Shown here piece after piece: positions 36,377 to 46,313 of a stretch of DNA of 64,000 nucleotides. Numbering within the stretch: position 1 is the first letter of the stretch; every line of letters starts with the position of its first letter. The notes under the pieces are model-generated. The model saw only the letters and a program-made list of their open reading frames with translations, did not search any database and was not told the DNA's origin. Made by a program: the position numbers and the translations under genes. The DNA lies in assembly GCA_963707835.1 (NCBI GenBank), contig CAVPRI010000001.1, forward strand, positions 1,178,001-1,242,000, given 5' to 3'. This DNA comes from Bog-473 sp963707835 (GTDB taxonomy: Bacteria; Actinomycetota; Acidimicrobiia; Acidimicrobiales; RAAP-2).

Positions 36377-37894
36377 ATGAGAGCGGAGCTCCCCCCGGGC
36401 CGTTGGCTGCGGGGCCAGGCCGAGATCCCGGGCTCGACGCTCCCCGACTCGTGGGTGCACCGCTGGGGGGAGCGACCCGGGTCGGCCGTCCTCGTCGACG
36501 GATGGGATCCGGCGCACACGCTCGACGGCGCGGCGCTCGAGGCGGCCACCGCCGCGGTGGCCGCCGAGCTCGGGGCTCGTGGCATCGAACCCGGTGACCG
36601 GGTGCTGTGGTGTGCCCGGGCCAGTCTCGGCTCGGTGGTGGCGCTGCTGGGGGTCATGCGTGCCGGTGCCGTCCTGGTGCCGCTCAGCCCGTCGGCCCGC
36701 GGCCCGGAGGTCGCGCACATCGTCGGCGACGCGCAACCGAGGGCTGCCATCTGCGACCACGAGCGTGAGCCGTTCGGGCCCGGCGTGGCCGAGCTCCGCG
36801 TGGCCGATCTGGCCGACTCGGCCGAGGACGGGCATCCGGCGGGAGCAGCGGCTGGACTGCCGCGGCTGGCGGCCCGAGCGCGACGCCCTGATCGTCTACA
36901 CCTCGGGGACGACCGGGGCACCCAAGGGGGCGGTGCACACCCACGCCTCGCTGCGCGCCGGGGTGACCTCGCTGCTCGGCGCCTGGGAGTGGGAGGCCGC
37001 GGACCGCCTGCTGCTGTGCCTTCCGCTCTTCCACGTCCACGGGCTGTGCGCAGGCCTCTTCGGGACGCTGAGCGCCGGGGCGTCGGCGGTGGTGTTCGAC
37101 CGCTTCGACGAGACCGCCGTCCTCGATGCCGCGGCGCCGGCGCCGGGTCAATGTTCTTCGGCGTCCCCACCATGTACCACCGCCTGGCGGCGTCGGGTCG
37201 GGCCGCTGAGCTGGCTGCGCTCCGCCTGTGCGTGTCGGGCTCCGCCCCGCTGGCGGCCGACCTCTGTCGGCACCTCGCCGCCGACGGAGTCGAGATCCTG
37301 GAGCGTTACGGCATGACCGAGACGCTCCTCACCGTGTCGAACCCTCTGCGCGGCGAGCGGCGTCCCGGATCGGTGGGATTCCCGCTGCCCGGGGTCGAGG
37401 CGGCGATCGACGAGCCAGACGACCAGGGGGTGGGGGAGCTGCTCGTCCGGGGCCCCTCGCTGTGCCGCGGGTACTGGGGGCAGGGTGCACTGGCTCCGGA
37501 CGGATGGTTCGCCACGGGAGACCTGGTCTCGGTGGCCGACGACGAGTACCTCACCATCCGCGGCCGCCGGACCGAGCTGATCATCACCGGGGGGCACAAC
37601 GTCTACCCGGCCGAGGTGGAGACGGTGTTGGCCCGTCATCCCGGCGTCAGCGAGGTGGCGGTCGTGGGCCTGCCTTCGGAGGAGTGGGGAGAGGTCGTGG
37701 TGGCGTTCGTCGTGGGTGATCCGGACCCGGATTCGCTGCGCGCGCATGCCGCTGCGGAGCTGGCGCCCTACAAGTGCCCCCGGGAGCTGCGCTTCGTCGA
37801 CACCTTGCCACGCAACGCTCTGGGCAAGGTGCTCGCGGAACCGCGCTGCGGGGAACGGCACTGGGCTAGCGTGACCTCATGGCGACGTTCCTGA
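36377..37894 (+). CDS. AMP-dependent acyl-CoA synthetase (two compensating frameshifts)
   Basis: Adenylate-forming acyl-CoA ligase of about 505 aa, resembling malonyl/medium-chain acyl-CoA synthetases. The AMP motif YTSGTTGAPKGAVHTH lies in a segment (about 36840-37145) read in a different frame from the rest, so one extra and one missing base flank it. Downstream are MFFGVPTMYHRLAASG, the YGMTETLLTVSNP motif, GWFATGDLVSVADDEYLTI and RRTELIITGGHNVYPAEVE. The C-terminal lysine motif reads LPRNALGKVL. It overlaps the start of the GYD gene by 16 nt; the final residues may be affected by another error. Confidence 0.82.
   Translation: MRAELPPGRWLRGQAEIPGSTLPDSWVHRWGERPGSAVLVDGWDPAHTLDGAALEAATAAVAAELGARGIEPGDRVLWCARASLGSVVALLGVMRAGAVLVPLSPSARGPEVAHIVGDAQPRAAICDHEREPFGPGVAELRVADLADSAEDGHPAGAAAGLPRLAARARRPDRLHLGDDRGTQGGGAHPRLAARRGDLAARRLGVGGRGPPAAVPSALPRPRAVRRPLRDAERRGVGGGVRPLRRDRRPRCRGAGAGSMFFGVPTMYHRLAASGRAAELAALRLCVSGSAPLAADLCRHLAADGVEILERYGMTETLLTVSNPLRGERRPGSVGFPLPGVEAAIDEPDDQGVGELLVRGPSLCRGYWGQGALAPDGWFATGDLVSVADDEYLTIRGRRTELIITGGHNVYPAEVETVLARHPGVSEVAVVGLPSEEWGEVVVAFVVGDPDPDSLRAHAAAELAPYKCPRELRFVDTLPRNALGKVLAEPRCGERHWASVTSWRRS
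37867..37872 (+). promoter_or_regulatory. Putative -10 of the GYD-domain gene (TAGCGT)
   Basis: TAGCGT ends 6 nt before the ATG at 37879, inside the 3' end of the ligase gene. Confidence 0.4.
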
Positions 37895-38178
37895 TGCTCT
37901 CCACGGTGGGTCCCGACGGAGCGGCGACCCTCACCGAGAACCCGGGCCGCCTCAAAGCGGTGAACGCCGAGGTCGAGGCCATGGGCGTGCGGGTGGTGGC
38001 CCAGTGGGCACTGCTCGGTCCCTACGACTTCTGCACCGTCCTCGATGCGCCCGACGAGACCACTATGGCCCGCGTGGCCCTGGTGCTCGGCTCCCGTGGC
38101 ACGCTCAAGACGCTGACCCTCTCCGCCATCCCGATCGACGAGTACGTCAACGATGTCCTGCGGGCGGGACGGGACTGA
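37879..38178 (+). CDS. GYD-domain protein
   Basis: 99 aa matching the GYD family of small ferredoxin-fold proteins: an FLMLSTVGPDGAATL start, a VVAQWALLGPYDFCTVLDAP core holding the GxYD signature, and LSAIPIDEYV at the end. The biochemical role of the family is not well established. No other domain is present. Confidence 0.82.
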   Translation: MATFLMLSTVGPDGAATLTENPGRLKAVNAEVEAMGVRVVAQWALLGPYDFCTVLDAPDETTMARVALVLGSRGTLKTLTLSAIPIDEYVNDVLRAGRD

Positions 38179-38182
38179 CGGC

Positions 38183-38422
38183 TCAGTGCCACCAGAATCC
38201 CTGGCGCGTCCGCTCCCGGCGGACATCGTCACGGGAGAAGAGGTCGGGCAGCGTGGTCCCGTCGGAGAGCCGCCGGATGCGGAATCCTTGGCTGGTCACC
38301 TCGGCGACCTCGAACCCGCGCACCCAGGTTCCCTGAAACCGGTTGCGCACATCGACCTTGCTCCCCGGGACCAGGCGGGACCGCGCCTGCGCCTCGAGCG
38401 CCTCCCCCCCGTCGTCGTCCAC
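38183..38422 (-). CDS. Conserved actinobacterial small protein (function unknown)
   Basis: 79 aa. A VPGSKVDVRNRFQGTWVRGF beta-rich start is followed by AEVTSQGFRIRRLSDGTTLP and a basic, aromatic end (FSRDDVRRERTRQGFWWH). Similar DVRRER..xxWW endings occur in small actinobacterial proteins, from memory. The GTG at 38422 is preferred to 38446 because TACCAT (38434-38429) lies 6 nt before it. It faces the GYD gene and diverges from rnhB. Confidence 0.65.
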   Translation of the reverse strand: MDDDGGEALEAQARSRLVPGSKVDVRNRFQGTWVRGFEVAEVTSQGFRIRRLSDGTTLPDLFSRDDVRRERTRQGFWWH

Positions 38423-38428
38423 CGCACC

Positions 38429-38434
38429 ATGGTA
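38429..38434 (-). promoter_or_regulatory. Putative -10 of the 79-aa protein gene (TACCAT)
   Basis: On the minus strand TACCAT ends 6 nt before the GTG at 38422. Confidence 0.4.
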
Positions 38435-38460
38435 CGAGGGGCGCACCCCGGGGTGGTCCG

Positions 38461-39273
38461 ATGACGGTCTGCGCGCCCGACTTGCACGAGGAGCGGCGAC
38501 TTCGTGCCCAAGGGCACCAGTGTGTGGCCGGGCTCGATGAGGTCGGCCGGGGCGCCTGGGCCGGACCGGTGACGGTCGGCGTGGCCATCGTGCGCCCCCG
38601 CGTGCAGATTCGCTCCATGCCGCGCTGGTTGCGCGATTCCAAGATGCTCAGCGAGACCCGGCGGGAACAGATCTTCGATGCCGTGGCGGCCTGGTGCCTG
38701 GGATGGGCGGTGGGCCACGCGACCCCCTGGGAATGCGACGCCTGGGGCATGACCGAGGCCCTGCGCGTGGCGGCGCGTCGCGCTCTCGACGGCCTCGGCG
38801 CGGTGCCCGACGCCGTCCTGGTCGATGGTCCGGTCGACCTCCTGCGCCACCACCAGCAGCCCTACCCCGGCGTGGTGCGCCCTGTGGTCGACGGCGACGC
38901 AAAATGCGCGTCGGTTGCCGCGGCCTCGGTCTTGGCCAAGGTGGTCCGGGACCGGATGATGCGCGCCGAGGCCGAGCACTACCCCTTCTACGACCTGGAA
39001 CGGAACAAGGGGTACCCCTCACCGGTCCATCAGACTGCACTGCGGGGGTACGGACCCTCGGCGATCCACCGCCGCAGCTGGGCCTACGTGGGCGCCCTTC
39101 CCTGGCGCGGTGAGCAGGCGCCGGCCAGGGTCTCAGACGACGGCTGCCGCCTCGGCGAAGTGGCAGGCGACGGGGTGCCCCTGCCCCCGGTCGATCAGGG
39201 CCGGCTCTTCGGTGGCGCAGATTTCCTGCGCCTTCCAGCAGCGCGTGCGGAAGCGGCAACCCGAGGGGGGTGA
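38461..39273 (+). CDS. rnhB: Ribonuclease HII
   Basis: Removes ribonucleotides and RNA from RNA:DNA hybrids. The first 220 residues match the family: CVAGLDEVGRGAWAGPVTVG with catalytic Asp-Glu, LRDSKMLSETRREQI, VDGDAKCASVAAASVLAKVV and NKGYPSPVHQTALRGYG. The last 50 residues overlap the 3' end of the ABC ATPase gene by about 140 bp and look non-homologous. A frame ending at 39113 (SLAR) may mark the true end if a base is wrong there. Confidence 0.88.
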   Translation: MTVCAPDLHEERRLRAQGHQCVAGLDEVGRGAWAGPVTVGVAIVRPRVQIRSMPRWLRDSKMLSETRREQIFDAVAAWCLGWAVGHATPWECDAWGMTEALRVAARRALDGLGAVPDAVLVDGPVDLLRHHQQPYPGVVRPVVDGDAKCASVAAASVLAKVVRDRMMRAEAEHYPFYDLERNKGYPSPVHQTALRGYGPSAIHRRSWAYVGALPWRGEQAPARVSDDGCRLGEVAGDGVPLPPVDQGRLFGGADFLRLPAARAEAATRGG

Positions 39274-41229
39274 CTGGGGGCTCGGAACGTCCCCTTCGAG
39301 CACGATGTGCCGGCGGGCGCGCTCGGCCCTGGGATCGGGGATGGGCACGGCGGAGAGCAGCGCCTGGGTGTAGGGGTGCCCGGGTTGCTCGTAGACCTGG
39401 CGGCGCTCGCCGACCTCGACGATCTTGCCGAGGTACATGACTGCCACGCGGTGAGATGTGGCGCACCACCGAGAGGTCGTGCGCGATGAAGAGGAAGGCC
39501 ACGCCGAGCTCGGCCTGCAGATCGGCCAGGAGGTTGACCACTCCGGCCTGGATCGACACGTCCAGTGCCGAGACGGGCTCGTCGAGCACCAGCAGCTTGG
39601 GCTCGAGCGCCAATGCCCGGGCGATGCCGATGCGCTGGCGCTGGCCGCCGGAGAACTCGTTGGGGTAGCGATTGGCGTGGGAGGGCTCGAGCCCGACCAA
39701 CCGGAGCACCTCGGCGACCCGTGCCCGTACCGCCGCGCGGTCGGTGATCCCGTGGATCTGCAGCGGCTCGGCGATGGCGGCACCGACCGGGAGTCGGGGA
39801 TCGAGCGAGGCGAACGGATCCTGGAAGACGACCTGGATGTGGCGGCGCATGCGGCGCATCTCCTGCCCGTCGAGCGTCGTCAACTCGGCGCCGTCGAAGC
39901 GCACCGAGCCCGACGTGGGCCTGATGAGCTGGAGCACTGCGCGTCCGGTGGTCGACTTGCCACATCCCGACTCGCCCACCAGGCCAAGCGTCTCGCCCGG
40001 AGCGACGGCGAACGAGACGCCGCACACGGCGTGGACCTGGCCGACCCGGCGGCGCACGAACGTCCCACCTCGGAGAGGGAAGTGCTTGACCAGGTCGGTC
40101 ACCTCGAGCAACGGCGGGGCGGGGCTCGCCGTTGCTCGACTCGTGGTGGGAGCGTCCACCTGGCCGGTCACGACGTCGGCACCGTTCGCGCCCAGGCTGG
40201 CGCTGCCGTCGGAGAAGAGCCGTCCGTGGTCGCCCCGTCCGACGGCGGCCGCGAAGTGGCAGGCGGCCCGGTGTGCTCCGGTATAGGTGGAGACCGACGG
40301 CACCACCTCCAACACGGGCTCGGAGGTCAGGCACACCTCGGACACCAGCGGGCAGCGGGGTGCGAAGGGGCACCCGCCCCGCTCGCCGAGCATGGACGGA
40401 GGCGATCCCGGGATCTGGCGCAGGCGTTCGGTCCCGTCGCCGTCGAGCCGGGGCAGCGAGCCCAGCAGGCCCAGCGTGTAGGGCATGGCCGGCGCATAGA
40501 AGACGTCCTCGGCCGACCCCACCTCGACCGGTCGTCCGGCGTACATCACGAGGACCCGGTCGGCCAGTCCGGCGATCACGCCGAGGTCGTGGGTGATCAG
40601 CAGCAGCGCCGCGCCGGTCTCGGTCAGCGCCGTCCGGAGCGAGTCGAGCACCTGGGCCTGCACCGTCACGTCGAGTGCGGTCGTGGGCTCGTCGGCCAGG
40701 ATCACCTGGGGGTCGTTGGCCATGGCGATGGCGATGACGGCGCGCTGACGCATGCCACCGGAGAATTCATGGGGATAGCTGTCGATACGCTCGGCCGGTT
40801 TCGGGATGCCCACCTTGGCCAGGAGCTCGATGGCCCGGGCCCGCGCTGCCTCCTTGGAGACGTCCTGATGGGCCAGGATCGCCTCGGTGATCTGCCACCC
40901 GATCGTGTACACCGGGTTCAACGAGGTCATGGGGTCCTGGAAGATCATGGCGATCCCTGTTCCGCGGATGGAGGTCAGTTGCTTCTCCTTCAGGCCGAGC
41001 AGCTCGTCTCCCTGGAAGCGTGATCGAGCCCCGCGTGACGGCGTTCCTGGGGAGAAGGCCCATGGTGGCCAGGGCGGTGACCGACTTGCCCGAACCCGAC
41101 TCACCCACGATGCCGAGGACCTCGCCGGGCTCGAGCGCGAACCCCATGCCGCGCACCGCGTGCACCACTCCGTCCTTGGTCGGGAAGTCGACCTCGAGGC
41201 CGTCGACTGGCCAGCACGGGCGGGGCCAT
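39133..41229 (-). CDS. Dipeptide/oligopeptide ABC transporter, fused double ATPase (three frameshifts)
   Basis: Two ATPases, DppD-like then DppF-like, in one chain of about 697 aa after repair. Domain 1: GIVGESGSGKSVTALATMGL, EFSGGMRQRAVIAIAMANDP and a peptide-transporter tail with CPFAPRCPL. Domain 2: GLVGESGCGKSTTGRAVLQL, EFSGGQRQRIGIARALALEP, LVLDEPVSALDVS and FRTRCWKAQEIC. The linker (about residues 320-370) is in frame, so the fusion seems real. Breaks near 41206, 41020 and 39454 each fit one extra base. The ATG follows the permease stop directly (TAG-ATG). Confidence 0.85.
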
Positions 41230-42230
41230 CTACGCCCTGACCCGGCTCTTCTTGGGGTCGAATGCCTCGCGCAGGCCGTCGCCGATGAGGAAGATCGACA
41301 GGATGAGCACGATGAGGAAGACCACCGGGAACACGAACAGCCACCATTCCGTGGTGGCCGAGTCCTGCCCCTGGTTCACCAGTAGCCCGAGCGAGACCGC
41401 CGGGGGCTGGACGCCCAGTCCGAGGAACGAGAGCGTCGACTCGAAGATGATGCTCAGCGCCACGGTCAAGGTGGCGTTGACGATGATCGGTCCGATGGCA
41501 TTGGGCAGCATGTGCCGCACGATGATGCGGCGGTTGGTGGCCCCGAGCGCCCGGGAGGCCTCGACGAAGTCACGCTCGCGCAGCGACAGGAAGTCGGCGC
41601 GCACCAGGCGGGCCACGTAGGTCCACGACAGCAGGCCGATGATCACGGCCAGGCCGAGCCAGTTGCTGGACTCCTTGGCCAACTTGTTGGCCAGCAGGAT
41701 CAGCACGGCGAGCACGGGCAGCACCAGGACCAGGTCGACGAAGCGCATGAGCACCGAGTCGATCCAGCCCCGGTAGAAACCGGCGATGGCGCCCAGCGTC
41801 ACGCCGATGAGGGTGGCCATGACGGCCACCGTGAGGGCGATCTGGATGTCCTTCTCCACACCGGCCATGACCTGGGCGAACATGTCGCTCCCGATGGAGT
41901 TCGTGCCGAACGGATTGGTCCAGGACGGAGGGTCGTTCAGGTTGTTCGTGAGGGTGGTGGAGCTGAACTGCCAGAAGTGGCCCACCAGGACCGAGGCCAC
42001 CCCGAGGAGAGCGAAGGTGCACAGGCCGACCATGGCGATCCGCTGATGGACGAAACGGCTGAGCACGATCCGCCACTGGCTGCGGGCCTCGCCGGTCAGC
42101 CCGTGGGCGTCGCCGGTGCCGAGCTCGACCCCGGCGCCGACGCTGGCCAGGGTGTGCGTGCCGGCTTCGACGGTGGCCACCCCTGGGGGGTGTCGAGGAA
42201 GAAGTTCTCACGGCCGGCGCGGTCAGCCAT
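41230..42230 (-). CDS. Dipeptide/oligopeptide ABC permease, DppC-like (one frameshift near start)
   Basis: Membrane permease with an N-terminal helix (IAMVGLCTFALLGVASVLVG), a periplasmic loop with NPFGTNSIGSDMFAQVMAG, and the EAA-type motif DFVEASRALGATNRRIIVRH before the last helices. The continuous frame begins with a GTG at 42180. An ATG at 42230 overlapping the dppB stop gives MADRAGRENFFLDTP in another frame, and adding one base in the run near 42181-42190 joins them into 333 aa. The upstream start is preferred. Confidence 0.88.
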
Positions 42231-43202
42231 AGCGGATTCTCGGGTCGAGCACGCCGTAGAGGATGTCGGCCACCAGGTTGAAGAGGATGACGAAGGTGGC
42301 AGTGACGAGCAGGTAGGCCAGCATGACGTTGACGTCGAGGGTGGTCACCCCGTGCAGGTACCACTGCCCCAGGCCCTGCCAGCCGAAGACGATCTCGGTG
42401 ATGATGGCGCCGCCGAGAACGGCGGCGAAGTCGAGAGCGATGACCGTCGTAACGGGGATGAGGGCGTTGCGCAGGACGTGACGGATCAGGACGCGGCGGC
42501 GGCTCAATCCCTTGGCCCGAGCGAGGCGCACGTGGTCGGCGTCGAGCGTCTCGATCATGGAGGAACGCTGATAGATGGCCCACGACGTGTACGAGACGAG
42601 GATGAGCGTCAGGACCGGCAAGGCGGTGTGTGCCGCGTAGTCGGGCAACCGGCTCAGGAACGGGCCGCTGAGGGTGGGGCTCTGCTCCCCGTTGGTGTAG
42701 AGGATCGTCGACCCCGCGTGCTGGTTGATCGGGATGGCGACGAACTCCTTCAGGGCCAGGCCCAGGACGAACACCGGCGTGGCCAGCAGCACGAAGTTGG
42801 TGACCGTGATGGCATGATCGGCGAACCGGTTCTGCCGGACGGCGGCGATGACCCCCACGGTGACGGCGACGACGATGGCGATCAGGGTGGCCACGAGCAC
42901 CATGCGCAGCGTCACGAAGAGGTGGGACATCATCTGGGATGCCACGTCCTGCCCGCTGAGCGTGGTGCCGAGGTTGCCGTGGAGCACACCGGTGAACCAG
43001 ATCCAGTAGCGCTGCCACAGGGGATCGTTCAGGTGGAGCAGGTTCTCGCGCGCGCCACGATCGTCGAGTGGGGGATGTGGGGGTTGGCCTTGAGCAGAGC
43101 CAGAGGGTCGCCCGAACTGGTCACGAGGAGGAAGACCAGGATCGTCGCCAGGAAGAGGACGACAATGCTGATCAGCAAGCGCCTCGTGACGTAGGCGAGC
43201 AT
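42223..43202 (-). CDS. Dipeptide/oligopeptide ABC permease, DppB-like (one frameshift)
   Basis: The first permease of the transporter. The N-terminus reads MLAYVTRRLLISIVVLFLAT, the classic DppB start. The frame is interrupted near 43048 (VARA/RENLLHLNDP) and continues as WQRYWIWFTGVLHGNLGTTL. The cytoplasmic loop has DHVRLARAKGLSRRRVLIRH and the last helix ends in GVLDPRIRYG. Adding one base gives 326 aa, the usual size. Its stop overlaps the dppC start. Confidence 0.88.
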
Positions 43203-43296
43203 GGCGGGATTCTACGAGTGGGGTCCGAGCGATCGGGGGAGGGGCCGGCGATCGGCGCGGGGCCCGACCGACCCCTCCCTCACGACCGTGTGCCGA

Positions 43297-45048
43297 TCAG
43301 GATCCGATGGACCAGTTCTCCGCGTTCCAGGTGACGCCGACGTTGGAGGTGTTGGGGGTGACGCCCTTGAGGCTGTTGGACCAGGCCCAGAACTGGGGCT
43401 TCTGGTACAGCGGGAGCGTCACCATGTCGTGCCACAGGACCGAGTCCGCCTGATTGAAGTCGGTGGTCTCCTTGGACGGACTCGGAGCCGACGTTCCACT
43501 GGCCATCAATTGGTCGACGTGGGCGTTGGCGGAGTGGGTCCAGTTTTGACCGCAGTTCTGCGTGTCGGTGTACGAGCAGTAGATCGTCTGGTTTCCTGAG
43601 ACGAAGGGCGTCGAGGTCCAGGCGAACTCGGCGATCTGGTACTCCCCGCCGGGCAGGTTGGTCCCGAAGAAGGTGTTGGCGTCGTAGTTCTGGATGTTGA
43701 TCTTGATGCCGATGGCCTTCATCTGCGCCTGGAAGAGCGCCTCGGTCTGCGAGCGGATGGTGTCGCCCGAGGTGGATTGGATGGTGAACGTCAGGTCGTG
43801 CCCCTTCTGGGGGCCGTAGTTGGGCTGGTAGTAGCCGTCGGAGGCCTTCTTGAAGCCGAGCTCCTTGAGCAAGTTGGCCGACTGGCTGGGACTGTAGGCA
43901 TAGGACGTGCCCTGGTAACCCGGCTGGGTCGGGACCAGCATCCGGCTGCCCAGGGGGCTGATGCCATGCCCGATCTGGCCGACCGTCCGGTTGATCAGGG
44001 CCTGCCGGTTGACGCCGTGGGCCATCGCCTCGCGCACCTGCACCTTGGCCAGATACGGGTCGGCCTGGTTGAAGTCGAAGTGCTCGAACTCGAGTCCGGG
44101 CAGCGTCCGCTCCGTGGCGTTGGGGACCTGGTTGGCCGTCTGGACGATCGAGAGGCTCACCGTCGAGGGGTTGAAGAGGTCGATCTCGTGGTTCTGCAGA
44201 GCCGGGACCAGCTGGCTGTCGTCGGAGAAGAACTGGAACACCAGCTTGTTGAGCTTGGCCGGCGTGCCCCAGTAGGAGGGGTTACGGACCAGGACGAGCG
44301 ACTGGTTCTCGTTGTAGCTCTGGATCTTGAACCAGCTGCCCGAGATGGTCTGCTGAGGTCCGGTGAAGCCCGTGTTCCACCCGACCGTGCGGGCGACGTG
44401 AGCCGGGACGATGTTGATGAAGAGGCTGCGCCAGTCGGTGAAGGCCGGCTTGAAGGTCACCGTGACGGTGCGGCCGTTCGGGCACAAGCCGGCATTGCGG
44501 TCGGCCGCGGCTCCCGGGGCACAGGCGGCGCCGGCAGAAGGGTCGGAGCCCACCACGGACTCGATCTGGCTGTACCCGGCAGTCGATGCAGTGTCGTAGG
44601 GCTGGTTGCCCACGTCCGTATAGGTCGGGTTCCCGCTCTGGGCCTGCCAGTTGTAGATGAAGTCGTCCGCGGTGATGGGCGTTCCGTCCGACCACACGGC
44701 CTTGGGATTGAGCTTGTAGACCACGGTCTGGGGGCTGGTGCTGGTCACCGCCGCGCTCTCGAGGAGCTGGCTGTTCATCACCGGCTGGAGCTTGTTGTTC
44801 ACGATGAAGGCCTGCGGCCACACCATGTTCATGATCTCCTGGAGCACGTACGCCGAAGCGGCCGAGGTGTTGATGTTGAAGCCGGCCAGGTTCTCGTCGA
44901 GCGCCACGGTGGCCGTGCCACCCGAGGAAGAGGACGCCTTGGCCGCCGCGCCACTGGTGGCGGGTGCGACGGCGACAACCGACACGCACAGCGCCGCAGC
45001 GGCTGTGGCCGCGAACGTCGTTTGTTTCAGGTACCCCTTGAGTCCCAT
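43297..45048 (-). CDS. ABC transporter peptide-binding protein (SBP family 5)
   Basis: Secreted or lipid-anchored solute-binding protein, 583 aa, the first gene of the dppABC(DF) operon. The signal peptide is LKQTTFAATAAAALCVSVVA with an AxA site and no clear lipobox cysteine, followed by a Ser/Gly-rich linker. Family 5 features: VVYKLNPKAVWSDGTPITAD, LGFKKASDGYY and WHDMVTLPLYQKP. The ATG at 45048 after GGGGAGCG is preferred to a longer frame starting at 45141. Two extra cysteines (YCSYTDTQNCGQ) may form a disulfide. Substrate unknown. Confidence 0.88.
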   Translation of the reverse strand: MGLKGYLKQTTFAATAAAALCVSVVAVAPATSGAAAKASSSSGGTATVALDENLAGFNINTSAASAYVLQEIMNMVWPQAFIVNNKLQPVMNSQLLESAAVTSTSPQTVVYKLNPKAVWSDGTPITADDFIYNWQAQSGNPTYTDVGNQPYDTASTAGYSQIESVVGSDPSAGAACAPGAAADRNAGLCPNGRTVTVTFKPAFTDWRSLFINIVPAHVARTVGWNTGFTGPQQTISGSWFKIQSYNENQSLVLVRNPSYWGTPAKLNKLVFQFFSDDSQLVPALQNHEIDLFNPSTVSLSIVQTANQVPNATERTLPGLEFEHFDFNQADPYLAKVQVREAMAHGVNRQALINRTVGQIGHGISPLGSRMLVPTQPGYQGTSYAYSPSQSANLLKELGFKKASDGYYQPNYGPQKGHDLTFTIQSTSGDTIRSQTEALFQAQMKAIGIKINIQNYDANTFFGTNLPGGEYQIAEFAWTSTPFVSGNQTIYCSYTDTQNCGQNWTHSANAHVDQLMASGTSAPSPSKETTDFNQADSVLWHDMVTLPLYQKPQFWAWSNSLKGVTPNTSNVGVTWNAENWSIGS

Positions 45049-45353
45049 CACGCTCCCCTTGGTCGGCCGACCGCTCTCCCGTCGGAGGGTCGATCCCCCT
45101 TCCTCCCTCCCATATCGGGAGACATGTCGGAAGATGCGCACAAACGTAACCCAATTGTCATACTAGGAAGGTCCACCCGGCCGCGGAAATTCATCGTTTC
45201 ACTGGCTATTTTGGTCGAAATGCCAAGTGTCATGGGTTCTGAGTACCGGAATCCAGCACTGATATGGCGTTTCATGCCGGGCAACGGCGGGTCAACGCCA
45301 ACCGGGTGCCTGCAGCGACGCCGGGCGGCCCGGCCTAAATTCGCCCCAAGGCG
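45049..45353. other. Divergent intergenic region, ABC operon / DMT transporter
   Basis: AT-richer than its surroundings. On the minus strand TAGTAT (45165-45160) could be the -10 of the ABC operon. On the plus strand TAAATT (45336-45341) could be the -10 of the transporter gene at 45354, which also has AAGGCG just before its ATG. No gene is seen in it. Confidence 0.35.
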
Positions 45354-46313
45354 ATGGTCTACGTCCTAGCGGTCGCGACGGCGCTGTCCAATGCGCTCAC
45401 CAGCGTGTGCCAGCGCATGGGGGTCGAGGATGCCCCCAGGGACGCCACCATGAGGCTGAGCCTCATGGTGCACGCGCTCCGCAGGGGGGTGTGGCTGCTC
45501 GGCTTCGGCTTCATGATCTGTTCGTTCTTGTTGCAGGCGGTGGCGCTGCACCTCGGCAGGCTGACCGTGGTCCAGCCCATCCTGACCATGGAGCTGTTGT
45601 TCCTGGTGGCCATCTTGGGGACGTACTTCCGATTCTCGATCTCGGTGCGGGAGTGGACCGGAGCCGCGGCGATCGCCCTCGGCCTGGCCGGGTTCCTCTT
45701 CTTCGCCGCCCCCGGCGGCGGCAACGAGGTGCCCGGTACCACAGCGTGGGTGGCGGTCACGGTGGCCGTCTCGGGGTTCATCGCCGCGTCGGTCGTGGCG
45801 ACCCGCTGGGGTCCACGTTGGTGGCGGGCGGCGTTGTTCGGCACCGCGGCCGCCATCGCCTTCGCCTTCACGGCGGCTCTCATGAAGGTGGTCGGTGACT
45901 ACGCGACCAACGACTGGGTGCAGATGTTCGGTCACTGGCAGACCTACGGGGTGGCCGTCTTCGGCCTGCTCGGGCTGTTCCTGACCCAGAACGCGTTCCA
46001 CGCCGGACCGCTCGCGGCGTCGCAGTCGACGCTGGTCCTCCTCGACCCGCTGGTCAGCATCGTCCTCGGCATCACCCTCTACGGCGACGCCCTGCGCACG
46101 GAGGGTGCCTATGGCCCGCTCGAGGCGCTCTCCCTCGCCGTCATGTTCGTCGGGGCGGCGCTCCTCTCCAATTCGCCGCTCATCACGGGGATCAAGAGCG
46201 AGGGGGAGGGCGCGGAGTACCAGGAGCTCTTGTCACGACGGCGTTCCGGGCCGGCGGGGACCGTGTCCCAGGCGGTGCCCGACGGCGCGCCGGCACCGGT
46301 CACCTCGCCGTAG
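45354..46313 (+). CDS. DMT-superfamily (EamA/NIPA-like) transporter
   Basis: 319 aa with about nine hydrophobic segments. It starts directly with a membrane helix (VYVLAVATALSNALTSVCQR) and has the pairing of GRLTVVQPILTMELLFLVAI with GPLAASQSTLVLLDPLVSIV typical of the duplicated DMT fold. Helix breaks at GLAGFLFFAAPGGG and a charged C-terminal tail are seen. Substrate unknown. Confidence 0.8.
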   Translation: MVYVLAVATALSNALTSVCQRMGVEDAPRDATMRLSLMVHALRRGVWLLGFGFMICSFLLQAVALHLGRLTVVQPILTMELLFLVAILGTYFRFSISVREWTGAAAIALGLAGFLFFAAPGGGNEVPGTTAWVAVTVAVSGFIAASVVATRWGPRWWRAALFGTAAAIAFAFTAALMKVVGDYATNDWVQMFGHWQTYGVAVFGLLGLFLTQNAFHAGPLAASQSTLVLLDPLVSIVLGITLYGDALRTEGAYGPLEALSLAVMFVGAALLSNSPLITGIKSEGEGAEYQELLSRRRSGPAGTVSQAVPDGAPAPVTSP

